64,000 nt of DNA from JAAYDS01 sp012729155 (GTDB lineage: Bacteria; Chloroflexota; Anaerolineae; UBA1429): positions 42,779 through 106,778 of the forward strand of contig DAIPBO010000008.1 in NCBI GenBank assembly GCA_036774405.1, in the 5' to 3' direction. Both the position numbers and the translations under genes were made by a program. The notes beneath the pieces are model-generated. The model saw only the letters and a program-made list of their open reading frames with translations. It ran no database searches and had not been told where the DNA came from. Positions 15,424 through 23,539 of this stretch are shown in pieces (position 1 is the stretch's first letter; the number at the start of each line of letters is the position of its first letter).

Positions 15424-16662
15424 ATGAAACGCCACTCTACCTCGACAGCAGCTCTGTGGCAGGCCGTGAATCACCCTCTCACGTTGCTCACTCCGGCTAT
15501 GGGGTGTGTAGGCGCCTGGGTGTGGTGGCGTGGCACGCCAGTGGCTCAGACTGCGACTGGACTGGGCGCCCGTGGTGTAGCAGCGCTGTTGCTGGCTACC
15601 GCGATACTGGCAGTCTTTCGCGCGCTCGACGAGATGCTCGTCGACTGGCATGTCGCCGCACCCAGGCTCGGTCGCGCTCGACGCCTCGCTTCGGGGCCCT
15701 ATCCGGTGGCGCTGCCCGACTGGCTGCGTCATTGCAGTGTGCTGGTCGGGCTCGAGTGTGATCTCGGTTCTGATGAGCAGCCGGCGGCGGTGCTGTATCG
15801 TTCGCGTCTGCAGCGGTGCCTGCGCTCACTCCTCAGCTGGGGCCTGGCGTTGCTCACCACCTGCCTGGCGGCGGTCGTGCTGGAGCCCGCTGCAACCACA
15901 CGCGGGGTGCTTGTGCTGGGGCAGCCGACTCTGCTCGCAGGTCAAGATGTCGTGCTCACGCTCCAAGAGGTGCTGGTTGCCTCGCATGGAGGTGGATTGC
16001 GGGCGACCGAGGCTCGCACCACTATGGCCCGGAGCGGCGCAGAGCGACAGCTGACGATCGGCCGTTGGCCTGGCGTCATCGCGGCAGGTCAGTGGGTGAG
16101 GTTGGGCGGTAGCCTGCCCGCAGCGAGTGTGCAGGCTCGTCAACGGAGCGGACGGGTGCTGGTGGCACAGGCCATCGATGGCCCGCGTGCCCCCTCCCAA
16201 CGGGCCCGAGTTGCATTTGATGACCATGAGCAAGAGCAGCTGGTGGTCGTCGCTGAGGCGGGACTGTTGCTGCGGCTGATCCAGCGGTTCGAGCAGGCAG
16301 GCGGGTCAGCCCTGTACGTTGAGGCTCTCGATGGTCAGTCAGGGCGCGTGCTGACGAGTGCACAAGTCCTCTCGCCAACGACGCTGGCTGCTAACCACAC
16401 GACGATTCAGGTGGTGCCAGAGGTCGCGGTGGTTATCCAGTCGCTCAGCCTGCCGCTGGCGATGCTAGGATTACTGTCTGCCATCGCCTTGCTTGTCGGG
16501 TTGATAGCACAACTGTGCTGGCCCGTCCGAAGGGCATGGCTCGCCTGGACAGCCAACGAGGAGACATGGCTGCTCGACGCCCATCATCTGCCTTGGGATG
16601 GGCGGTGGCTGCTATCGTTGGAGGCCGCCCTGGACGTTTCAGATCGTCGCTCGGTCACGTGA
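15424..16662 (+). CDS. Membrane protein of unknown function with a large extracytoplasmic middle domain
   Basis: 412 residues. Two N-terminal hydrophobic helices (about 15-35 and 48-68), a third near 138-155, then about 180 residues of beta-rich, Gln/Val-rich sequence without Cys, and a final helix (about 335-360) followed by a Trp-rich cytoplasmic tail. I do not recognise the family. The gene lies upstream of a Yip1-like protein and a MacAB-type exporter on the same strand, with an 85-base gap in which no terminator is evident, so co-expression is possible. The ribosome binding site is weak. Confidence 0.72.
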   Translation: MKRHSTSTAALWQAVNHPLTLLTPAMGCVGAWVWWRGTPVAQTATGLGARGVAALLLATAILAVFRALDEMLVDWHVAAPRLGRARRLASGPYPVALPDWLRHCSVLVGLECDLGSDEQPAAVLYRSRLQRCLRSLLSWGLALLTTCLAAVVLEPAATTRGVLVLGQPTLLAGQDVVLTLQEVLVASHGGGLRATEARTTMARSGAERQLTIGRWPGVIAAGQWVRLGGSLPAASVQARQRSGRVLVAQAIDGPRAPSQRARVAFDDHEQEQLVVVAEAGLLLRLIQRFEQAGGSALYVEALDGQSGRVLTSAQVLSPTTLAANHTTIQVVPEVAVVIQSLSLPLAMLGLLSAIALLVGLIAQLCWPVRRAWLAWTANEETWLLDAHHLPWDGRWLLSLEAALDVSDRRSVT

Positions 16663-16747
16663 CTTTGCCCTCGGCGCAACTCAACGCGTCTGGAAGCGTA
16701 CGCACAGGTGGTAGCTATCGGTCGTTGGCCTGTGCAGGAGGATGGTG

Positions 16748-17473
16748 ATGCGTCTGAACAGGATACTGCTTGCGATGATTGATCGGCCGACTCAGGCGAT
16801 GGCCGCCGTAACAGCTCGCCCGCGGTCTTGGTGGCTACCTGCACTGCTTGTCTTGTCGAGTCTGGCCCTACTCACTGTGGTTAGCGCGCCGCAGACGGTT
16901 GCCCTGACCAATGAGCGCCAGGCAGTGATTCTCAAGCCGATCGTGGCGAGCCTGCCTGAGGATCAGGCGGCGCTGGTGATGGCACGTTCGCAGATGACCG
17001 AGCGCAAGCTGGTGTTGAGCGCCGTATTGGGTGGTGGCGTCGTCATGGCCATTGGGTGGCTTGTGAGGGCGGGTGTTGTGCACCTGTCTGCGCTGGCTCT
17101 AGGTGGGCAAAGCACCTGGGCTGGTACCTTTGCCGCCGCAGGTGTGTGGAGCATGCTGCCAGACTTTGCCCGCAATCTCGTTCAGACGCTCGTAATCGCC
17201 GTCAACGGCCGTCTAATCGAGCATCAGGGGCTGTCGTTCCTGGCCGCCAGTGGCGACTGGCTGCAGGACGGTACCAACCTGCTGTACGCTTTTCTAGCGG
17301 GTATCGATCCTTTTACCCTGTGGCACCTGATCTTGCTGAGCGTGGCAGTCGCCGTCGCCGCCAAGCTGAGCACAGGCAAGTCAATCACCCTGGCCGTCGT
17401 CACCTGGGCGGTGTTCACCGGCAGCAGGCTGTTGCTGGTGGCGATCAGCAGTGCCCTTGGCACTTTGGGCTGA
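16748..17473 (+). CDS. Yip1-like integral membrane protein
   Basis: About 241 residues with five hydrophobic helices in the order typical of Yip1-domain proteins. There is a short N-terminal segment with RPxxAM, a helix after WWLPALL, a polar loop of about 60 residues, then four closely spaced helices. In Chloroflexota and Firmicutes such proteins often sit beside ABC exporters, as here. Start at ATG 16748, six bases after AGGAGG; an ATG at 16742 directly abuts that site and is unlikely to be used. The adaptor gene begins 30 bases downstream. Confidence 0.72.
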   Translation: MRLNRILLAMIDRPTQAMAAVTARPRSWWLPALLVLSSLALLTVVSAPQTVALTNERQAVILKPIVASLPEDQAALVMARSQMTERKLVLSAVLGGGVVMAIGWLVRAGVVHLSALALGGQSTWAGTFAAAGVWSMLPDFARNLVQTLVIAVNGRLIEHQGLSFLAASGDWLQDGTNLLYAFLAGIDPFTLWHLILLSVAVAVAAKLSTGKSITLAVVTWAVFTGSRLLLVAISSALGTLG

Positions 17474-17502
17474 TAGTGGTTGCAGCAAATAGCGAGGTGC
17501 GC

Positions 17503-18969
17503 ATGAAGAGACTGCTTCTCATTGCTCTGGTGGTTGCGTTGGCGGCCGCGAGCTGGATTCTGTACTCGCAAGAGCATGATAAAGTGGCCCCCTTGCCTGA
17601 GGGCATCATCACCGAGGCAGTGACACGTGGCACAATCGAATCGCTGATCAGCGCGACAGGCTCAGTGGCCGCCGAGTATGAACAACAGCTTACTTTTGCT
17701 GCCGCCGGCCAAGTCGTTGAGGTGCTGGTCGAGGAAGGCGATCGCGTGATTGCGGGCCAGACATTGGCGCGGCTAGATGATCAGGATCTGCTTATTGCCG
17801 TAAGGCAGGCCGAGGCCGCGCTTGCGGTTACCGAGGCGCAGCTTGCGCAGACTCGGGTGGGCCCCACGGCCGAGGAGATTGCGCGTTACGAAGCGGCAGT
17901 CGAGATCGCACAAGCGAGTAGCGCCAGTGCCCGCGCAGGGGTCGCTAGCGCTCAGGCGAACATCGACCGGGTGCTGGCCGGCGCAACAGATGAAGAGATC
18001 AGTATCGCTGAACGCCGAGTCGAAGAGGCCAAGAACAGACTGTGGGGCACACAGTCTCAGCGAGATGCCATCTGTGGCCGACTCGAGTTTGGTGGCATGG
18101 AGGCCGATTGTGACAATGCCGAGGCCTCGGTGAATCAGGCTGAGGAGGCCGTGCGCATCGCCGAGCTGCAGCTGCAATCGACACTCAAGGGGGCGCGGCC
18201 TGAGGAGTTGACAACCGCACGCGCTCAGCTGGACCAGGCCAGGGCGCAGCTGGCGCAGACGGTGTCACAGGTGTCTCAAGCAGAGGCAGACCTTGCTCGT
18301 GCCCTCCGTGGGGCTTCGCCAGAGCAAGTGGCAGTGGCCGAGGCGCAGGTCGAGCAGAGTCAGATCGGGGTGCTCTCGGCCGAGCTGCGGCTCGCCGATG
18401 TTGAACTCAAGGCGCCCAACTCTGGCGTTCTGGCGTGGTGGAGCCTACGAGCGGGCGATCAGGTGTCACCTGGCACGCCAGTGGGTACGCTTGTCGATGA
18501 TGAGCGCTATCACCTGTTGGTAGATATTGATGAGACCGATATCGGCCAGGTCTGCAAAGGCCAGGAGGCGCGCCTGAGCCTCGACGCCTATCCGGAGGTC
18601 AATCTCGCCGGGCGCGTCACCTCTGTGAGCCTGCTCGGCGAGGCAGTTCAAGGGCTTGTCACCTATCGCGTGCGAGTCGATCTGGAGCCAACGGATGTGG
18701 CCGTGCGCCCTTTGATGACGGCTACCGTTGATATCGTCGTTGACCGCCAGGAGGAGGCACTGCGAATACCAACCCGCGCGCTGCGGCGCGACGCCAAGGG
18801 ACGTTACGTCGATGCTGTACGCAGTAACCGCATTGAGCGCGTCGATGTCGTGATCGGCGTCTCAGACAGTGTCTACACCGAGGTGGTGCAGGGGCTAGCT
18901 GAGGGCGACCAGGTAGTGGTCAGTCAGCCGCGCACTGATCTATTCGGTGGCCTGGCGGGAGGCAACTGA
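17503..18969 (+). CDS. MacA-type membrane-fusion (HlyD-like) subunit of an ABC exporter
   Basis: 488 residues. An N-terminal signal anchor (about 4-20) is followed by a lipoyl/biotinyl-like half (GQVVEVLVEEGDRVIAGQTLARLD) and a long alpha-hairpin. The hairpin is built from repeated units of about 60-70 residues, each opening with a G-A/P-x-x-EE/EQ motif. The second lipoyl half (APNSGVLAWWSLRAGDQVSPG), a beta-barrel and a membrane-proximal domain complete the protein. It should link the MacB-like permease to the outside of the cell envelope. The stop overlaps the ATG of the ATPase gene (TGATG). A 637-residue reading frame extends upstream, but GAGGTGC before ATG 17503 and the signal anchor fix the start. 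Confidence 0.92.
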   Translation: MKRLLLIALVVALAAASWILYSQEHDKVAPLPEGIITEAVTRGTIESLISATGSVAAEYEQQLTFAAAGQVVEVLVEEGDRVIAGQTLARLDDQDLLIAVRQAEAALAVTEAQLAQTRVGPTAEEIARYEAAVEIAQASSASARAGVASAQANIDRVLAGATDEEISIAERRVEEAKNRLWGTQSQRDAICGRLEFGGMEADCDNAEASVNQAEEAVRIAELQLQSTLKGARPEELTTARAQLDQARAQLAQTVSQVSQAEADLARALRGASPEQVAVAEAQVEQSQIGVLSAELRLADVELKAPNSGVLAWWSLRAGDQVSPGTPVGTLVDDERYHLLVDIDETDIGQVCKGQEARLSLDAYPEVNLAGRVTSVSLLGEAVQGLVTYRVRVDLEPTDVAVRPLMTATVDIVVDRQEEALRIPTRALRRDAKGRYVDAVRSNRIERVDVVIGVSDSVYTEVVQGLAEGDQVVVSQPRTDLFGGLAGGN

Positions 18970-19700
18970 TGCTGATCGAGCTGCGCGACATCACCAAAGT
19001 GTATGATATGGGTGCGGTCCAGGTTCACGCCCTGCGTGGCGTGAGCCTTGATGTCGCTGAAGGTGAGATGACGGCTATCATGGGGCCATCGGGCTCGGGC
19101 AAGAGCACGTTGATGAACATCATGGGCTGTCTGGACCAGGCCACCTCGGGTGTCTATGCACTGGGCGGCACCAACGTCTCCACGCTCGATGACAACCAGT
19201 TGGCCGCGATTCGGAACGCACGCATCGGCTTTGTCTTTCAGAACTATAACTTGCTGAGCCGTACCACGGCCATCGATAACGTAGAACTCCCCTTGATCTA
19301 TGCTGGCGCCCGCAATCGGCGAGAGCTTGCCCGTCAGGCCCTTGAGCAGGTAGGGCTGGTCGACCGCATGTACCACCGACCTTATGAGCTCTCGGGGGGA
19401 CAGCAGCAGCGCGTCGCCATTGCACGAGCCCTGGTCAATCAACCTTCACTGATCCTGGCTGATGAGCCGACCGGTAACCTGGACTCGGCGACGGGCCTGG
19501 AGATCATTGCTCTATTTCAGCGGCTGAACAGAGAGCACGGCATCAGCGTGGTCTTTGTAACGCATGCCCCCGAAATCGCGGCCTATACCCGACGCATCGT
19601 CACGCTGCGAGACGGACTGGTGGAGAACGACGCGCCAGTGCATACACCGCTGCTCGAGCCTCAGCCTGGCCTTAACAGATCTGAGGATGAGGTCGCATGA
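18969..19700 (+). CDS. ABC transporter ATPase (MacB/LolD type)
   Basis: 243 residues. Walker A GPSGSGKST (about 38-46), Q-loop FQNYNLL, signature LSGGQQQR, Walker B LILADEPTGNLD, and the H-loop VTHAPE. The GNLD after Walker B and the LTDN/PLIYAG region are typical of the MacB/LolD/FtsE branch, which drives mechanotransmission rather than classical transport. It overlaps the adaptor gene at the start and the permease gene at the end by one and four bases respectively, so the three are translationally coupled. Confidence 0.96.
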   Translation: MLIELRDITKVYDMGAVQVHALRGVSLDVAEGEMTAIMGPSGSGKSTLMNIMGCLDQATSGVYALGGTNVSTLDDNQLAAIRNARIGFVFQNYNLLSRTTAIDNVELPLIYAGARNRRELARQALEQVGLVDRMYHRPYELSGGQQQRVAIARALVNQPSLILADEPTGNLDSATGLEIIALFQRLNREHGISVVFVTHAPEIAAYTRRIVTLRDGLVENDAPVHTPLLEPQPGLNRSEDEVA

Positions 19701-20938
19701 GCCTGCTCGAAAGTGTGCGGATGGCGTTACGTAGCCTGGCCGCCAACAAGCTCCGGGCCGGGCTTACGATGCTCGGCATCATCATTGGTACGGGAGCTGT
19801 CATTGCGTTGCTGTCGGTGGGTGAGGGCGCACGCGCGGCTATCACTTCTGAGATCCAGAGCATCGGCTCGAACCTGATCTTTGTCTTTCCCGGTAGTCTC
19901 GAACAATCCACCGGCTACAGTCAGAACTATGCACCGCTTACTCTCGAAGATGCCCATGCCCTGGCGGATCCGGCGTTGGCGCCGAGTGTTGGGGCAGTAG
20001 CGCCGCTTATCGATAGGAGTTTTCCGGTAACGGCGGGCAGCGATGCAGTGCAGGTCGAGGTGATCGGTACGACGCCCGATTTCGAGTTCGTGCGTAACTA
20101 CCCGGTCGATTATGGCGTCTTTATCAGTGACGCCGACATCGCCGCAGAGGCTCGCGTTGCCGTTCTGGGCGCGGCCACCGCACGCAAGCTGCTGGGCGAC
20201 GAAAGCCTCGCGCTTGGCGAGACGGTGCGCATCAATCGCATCCCGTTTACGGTGGTTGGTGTGCTGGTCGCCAAGGGCGGGCAGGGCTTTGCAGGTGGCA
20301 GTGCCGACGACGTTGTGATCGTACCCATCACAACGGCGCTCAGGAGGCTGGTGAGCGGCAGACAGGCGGCCACTACCGGCCGCGCAGTCGACTATATCAC
20401 AGTGTCGGCCATTGACGAGGACAGCATCGACGCAGCGATCGAAGAGATCAGTTGGGTGCTGCGCGATCGTCATGGCATTGAGTATCAGGAAGACGACTTT
20501 ACTGTCACCTCCCAGCAAGACATTTTGGGAGTGTTCGATCAGATCACTAACGTGCTGACGATCTTTTTGGGCGCGATTGCCGGCATATCATTGCTGGTGG
20601 GTGGCATCGGTATCATGAACATCATGTTGGTCTCGGTGACTGAGCGCACTCGCGAGATCGGCATTCGCAAGGCCGTCGGTGCACGGCGAGGCGACATCCT
20701 GGTGCAGTTTCTGATCGAGTCTATCGTGATGAGCGTGATCGGTGGCATCGTAGGCATAGCCTTCGGTTGGGGCATCTCACTCGCGGTCAACTCCACCGGG
20801 CAATTCACCACGGTGGTGACGCCACAGTCGGTATTGCTCGCGGTGAGCTTCTCGATGGCCGTGGGCCTGTTCTTTGGGATCTATCCCGCCTCACGGGCGG
20901 CCAATCTGAACCCTATCGAAGCACTCCACTATGAGTGA
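19697..20938 (+). CDS. ABC transporter permease (MacB/FtsX family)
   Basis: 413 residues with the MacB layout. TM1 near the N-terminus (MLGIIIGTGAVIALLSVG) is followed by a large extracytoplasmic MacB_PCD domain (about 50-270). The FtsX core then has three helices with ISLLVGGIGIMNIMLVSVTERTREIGIRKAVGA, the conserved cytoplasmic coupling motif. The C-terminal YPASRAANLNPIEALHYE is the family signature. With the ATPase and adaptor it forms a tripartite-like exporter, for example for peptides or macrolides; the substrate is unknown. Confidence 0.96.
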   Translation: MSLLESVRMALRSLAANKLRAGLTMLGIIIGTGAVIALLSVGEGARAAITSEIQSIGSNLIFVFPGSLEQSTGYSQNYAPLTLEDAHALADPALAPSVGAVAPLIDRSFPVTAGSDAVQVEVIGTTPDFEFVRNYPVDYGVFISDADIAAEARVAVLGAATARKLLGDESLALGETVRINRIPFTVVGVLVAKGGQGFAGGSADDVVIVPITTALRRLVSGRQAATTGRAVDYITVSAIDEDSIDAAIEEISWVLRDRHGIEYQEDDFTVTSQQDILGVFDQITNVLTIFLGAIAGISLLVGGIGIMNIMLVSVTERTREIGIRKAVGARRGDILVQFLIESIVMSVIGGIVGIAFGWGISLAVNSTGQFTTVVTPQSVLLAVSFSMAVGLFFGIYPASRAANLNPIEALHYE

Positions 20939-20945
20939 GAGTGGC

Positions 20946-21560
20946 TCATGTTTCGTCAGGGGCATCAGGCAAGGGTGGTCGCACCTGCCCGTCGGCGAGC
21001 AGGCGGTCGAGGAGCTGCTGTGTCTCTTGCTGCTGCAGAAAGGCCGATAGCAGCGCCTGCTTGTAACGCACTGCTCGAGCGCTCTCGCGCGTCTGTTCAT
21101 CGAGACGATCCATCAGTCGTTGAGTCAGATCGCCCATCATCTCGCGCATCTGCTCCTGCTTTTGCGTGAGCAGTTCGTGCAGTTGCTCGTTCTCAAGGAG
21201 CAGGGCGCTCACCACCTCGCGCCGCCCGCTGCCAAATAGCCCGGCGATGCCTGACGACGTAAGACGGTCTCGCAGACGGGCATTGACTCGCTCGAGTTCG
21301 ACAATACGCGCCTCTTTGGCTGCTAACTGCTCTTGGTGCTCGCGCAAGAGTTCCTCTTTGTCGTTGCCGAACGAGCCTAGTAGGCGGTCGACTGTACCCT
21401 CTTGCTGCGAACGTTGCTGCGCCAGCAGCCGGTCGCGCAGGCGATGTTGCCACCACAGCACCAGCATGACGACGATGACCGCCATTACCAAACAGATCAG
21501 CAGGGTGACGAGCACTTGCATGGTGAGGAACGGTTGGTTCACGGAAGTTTCAGCCCTCAT
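20946..21560 (-). CDS. Membrane-anchored coiled-coil protein, unknown
   Basis: About 204 residues. One N-terminal transmembrane helix (about 13-36) is followed by a long, Gln/Glu/Leu-rich coiled coil interrupted by a Gly/Ser turn (SSGIAGLFGSGRR). The tail is Pro-rich. The architecture recalls RmuC-like or DUF-type anchored coiled coils, but no nuclease motif is present. The start is ATG 21560, preceded by AGGAGG at four to five bases; upstream in-frame codons lack a site. It is convergent with the permease gene, seven bases apart. Confidence 0.75.
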   Translation of the reverse strand: MRAETSVNQPFLTMQVLVTLLICLVMAVIVVMLVLWWQHRLRDRLLAQQRSQQEGTVDRLLGSFGNDKEELLREHQEQLAAKEARIVELERVNARLRDRLTSSGIAGLFGSGRREVVSALLLENEQLHELLTQKQEQMREMMGDLTQRLMDRLDEQTRESARAVRYKQALLSAFLQQQETQQLLDRLLADGQVRPPLPDAPDET

Positions 21561-21597
21561 GCAGCCTCCTGTGTCGCTGACCCTGATAGGGGCCTGG

Positions 21598-22236
21598 CTA
21601 GATGCCTCGTGCGCTCTGTATGGCGGCAACCAGGTCTGCTGCACGATCGGTCAAGGCATCCCAGTCGTTACTGGCGACGAGCGCATTGCTGACCAACGAT
21701 GAGCCAACCCCCACACAGTCGGCGCCAGCTTTGATGTAAGCGGTGATGTTGTCGATGCCGACCCCACCCACCGGCGCCAAGCGAATGTGGGGCAACGGCG
21801 CCTTGATTGCCTTGATGTAAGCGGGCCCGACCACATCGCTCGGAAACACCTTGACCACGTCGGCGCCCAGCTCCCAGGCCCGCAAGACCTCGCTGGGCGT
21901 AAAGGCGCCGGGCATTACCAGCGCACTGTAACGTTTGCAGAGCTGGATCGTGGTGGCATCGAGTGTAGGCGCCACCACGAAACGCGCCCCCGCCAGTAGT
22001 GCCTGTCGGGCGGTGTCGGCGTCGAGTACGGTGCCCGCACCAAAAACGATTTCATCGCCATATCTTTCGGTGACGGCTTGCAGCGTGTCGAGTGCACGTG
22101 GGGTGGTCATGGTGAACTCGACAAAGCGCACCCCGCCGCGCGCAATCGCATCCGTCACACGCATGAGGTGCTCGGCCGAGCCAAGCCTTACGATGGCCAC
22201 AATGCCCGATTCGAGCAGGCGTGTCAACAGTCCCAT
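21598..22236 (-). CDS. 2-keto-3-deoxy-6-phosphogluconate (KDPG/KDPGal-type) aldolase
   Basis: About 212 residues, class I aldolase of the Eda family. The catalytic glutamate lies in FVEFTMTTP, followed by the GAGTV phosphate loop, the Schiff-base lysine in DVVKVFPSD, and a GG motif near the end (APVGGVG). It splits 2-keto-3-deoxy-6-phospho sugar acids into pyruvate and glyceraldehyde 3-phosphate. The divergent neighbour is an enolase-superfamily dehydratase of the galactonate/mannonate type, so it may act on the phosphorylated product of that enzyme; no kinase lies nearby. Start at ATG 22236, preceded by GGAGG. Confidence 0.9.
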   Translation of the reverse strand: MGLLTRLLESGIVAIVRLGSAEHLMRVTDAIARGGVRFVEFTMTTPRALDTLQAVTERYGDEIVFGAGTVLDADTARQALLAGARFVVAPTLDATTIQLCKRYSALVMPGAFTPSEVLRAWELGADVVKVFPSDVVGPAYIKAIKAPLPHIRLAPVGGVGIDNITAYIKAGADCVGVGSSLVSNALVASNDWDALTDRAADLVAAIQSARGI

Positions 22237-22267
22237 TCGCGCCTCCAGCGCAGTTTGTTGCACAGCG

Positions 22268-22296
22268 ATGTTACTCCAGGCTGGACGCTTGTCCAA
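22268..22296 (-). promoter_or_regulatory. Promoter of the KDPG-type aldolase gene
   Basis: Minus strand TTGGAC (22296-22291), 17-nt spacer, TAACAT (22273-22268), 31 bases before the start codon. Confidence 0.45.
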
Positions 22297-22318
22297 TCAC
22301 CAGGCGGCGACAACGGCC

Positions 22319-22348
22319 TTGACAGGGCGCTCGCGGGCACCTTACACT
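22319..22348 (+). promoter_or_regulatory. Promoter of the dehydratase gene
   Basis: TTGACA (22319-22324), 18-nt spacer, TACACT (22343-22348), 27 bases before the ATG at 22376. Confidence 0.55.
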
Positions 22349-22356
22349 AGCGTAAG
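22341..22356. promoter_or_regulatory. Candidate operator (16-bp near-palindrome over the -10 box)
   Basis: CTTACACTAGCGTAAG matches its own reverse complement except at one symmetric pair of positions. It covers the -10 element of the dehydratase promoter, a classic repressor position. No regulator gene is adjacent. Confidence 0.42.
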
Positions 22357-22375
22357 ACTCACAATGGAGATCGCA

Positions 22376-23518
22376 ATGCAGATCAGCGACATCAACTGTT
22401 TTCCCTGCTGGGGCGGTCATCGCAACTATATGTTCGTGGTGATCGACACCGACGCGGGCATAGAAGGCATTGGCGAGGCTGGCCTCACTGGCATGGAGCT
22501 GGCCGTTCAGGGCGCCATCGCGCACTGGCGAGAGCTGCTCATCGGCCAGGATCCAATGCGCACCGAGCACATCTGGCAGACGCTGTCGCGCGGAGCGTTC
22601 TTTCCCCATGGTAGAGTCTTGGGCAGCGCCCTGGCCGCGATCGATATGGCCTTGTGGGACATAAAGGCCAAGGCGTTGGGGGTGCCGCTCTACCAGCTCT
22701 TTGGCGGGCGATCGCGTGACGCCGTTGCCTGTTACTGCCATCTCGCGGCTGGCCATGAGCCAGGCACCGAGCGCCTGTTGCGCTCTGCCGAGGAGCACAT
22801 CGACGCTGGCTGGCGCTATCTCCGCTGGGGGCTGCCCTCAGAGGGAGCTTTGTTGGAGCCCACACGGGCCGTGCAACAGGCTGTCGAGCAGTTTGCCGCG
22901 TTGCGCCGGAACTTTGGCGACGAGATCGAGCTGTGCTTTGATGTGCACACGCGCCTGTCGCCTACCGATGCCGCCACGCTGTGCAACGCCGTCGAGGCGT
23001 ATCGGCCGTACTTTATTGAGGACCCGCTGCGCTCCGAAAGCCCACAGGCCTATCATGCGTTGCGGCAGCGTACACGGGTGCCCCTGGCAGCAGGAGAACA
23101 GTTTGCGAGTAAGTGGGAATTCCGTGAGCTGATCGATCATGACTTGATCGATTATGCCCGCATCGATCTGTGCATCGCCGGTGGGTTCACTGAGGGGCTC
23201 AAGATCGCCGGCTGGGCCGAAGCCCACTACATCGACGTGGTGGTGCACAACCCGCTCGGGCCGGTGGCGGCGACGGCGTGCCTGCATTTCAACATGGCCA
23301 TTCCGAACTTTGGCGTCCAAGAGCAGCCGCAGCCGACGGCCACCATGCTTACAGACGTCGTGCAGAACCAGCCCGTCTGGGTCGATGGGGCTATGGTGCC
23401 TAACGATCTCCCTGGCCTCGGTCTGGTGTTCGATCGCGAAGCGGCGCTGCAGCATCCCTTCTCAATGACGGCATTGCCGCGGCTACATCGGGCAGACGGA
23501 ACCTTCACCAACTGGTAG
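22376..23518 (+). CDS. Enolase-superfamily sugar-acid dehydratase (mandelate racemase / galactonate-mannonate dehydratase type)
   Basis: 380 residues. An N-terminal capping domain is followed by a TIM barrel with the superfamily ligands: D in ELCFDVH, E in FIEDPLRSE, E in LAAGEQFAS, and a distal histidine in VVHNPLGPVA. The His two after the first Asp and the HNPLGP motif point to acid-sugar dehydratases of the DgoD/ManD type rather than racemases. It dehydrates an aldonate to a 2-keto-3-deoxy acid in the cytoplasm. The divergent aldolase gene supports a shared sugar-acid pathway. Start at ATG 22376 after GGAG; the long upstream open frame is antisense to the aldolase and not coding. Confidence 0.9.
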   Translation: MQISDINCFPCWGGHRNYMFVVIDTDAGIEGIGEAGLTGMELAVQGAIAHWRELLIGQDPMRTEHIWQTLSRGAFFPHGRVLGSALAAIDMALWDIKAKALGVPLYQLFGGRSRDAVACYCHLAAGHEPGTERLLRSAEEHIDAGWRYLRWGLPSEGALLEPTRAVQQAVEQFAALRRNFGDEIELCFDVHTRLSPTDAATLCNAVEAYRPYFIEDPLRSESPQAYHALRQRTRVPLAAGEQFASKWEFRELIDHDLIDYARIDLCIAGGFTEGLKIAGWAEAHYIDVVVHNPLGPVAATACLHFNMAIPNFGVQEQPQPTATMLTDVVQNQPVWVDGAMVPNDLPGLGLVFDREAALQHPFSMTALPRLHRADGTFTNW

Positions 23519-23539
23519 CGTCAGGCAGGAGGTGGTGTG

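Noticed and set aside
17056..17502. N-terminal extension of the MacA-type adaptor
   Set aside because: Overlaps the Yip1-like gene in another frame; the signal anchor and ribosome binding site are at 17503.
21935..22375. 147-codon N-terminal extension of the dehydratase
   Set aside because: Lies antisense to the aldolase and its promoter; the family starts at the MQISDIN segment with a good ribosome binding site.
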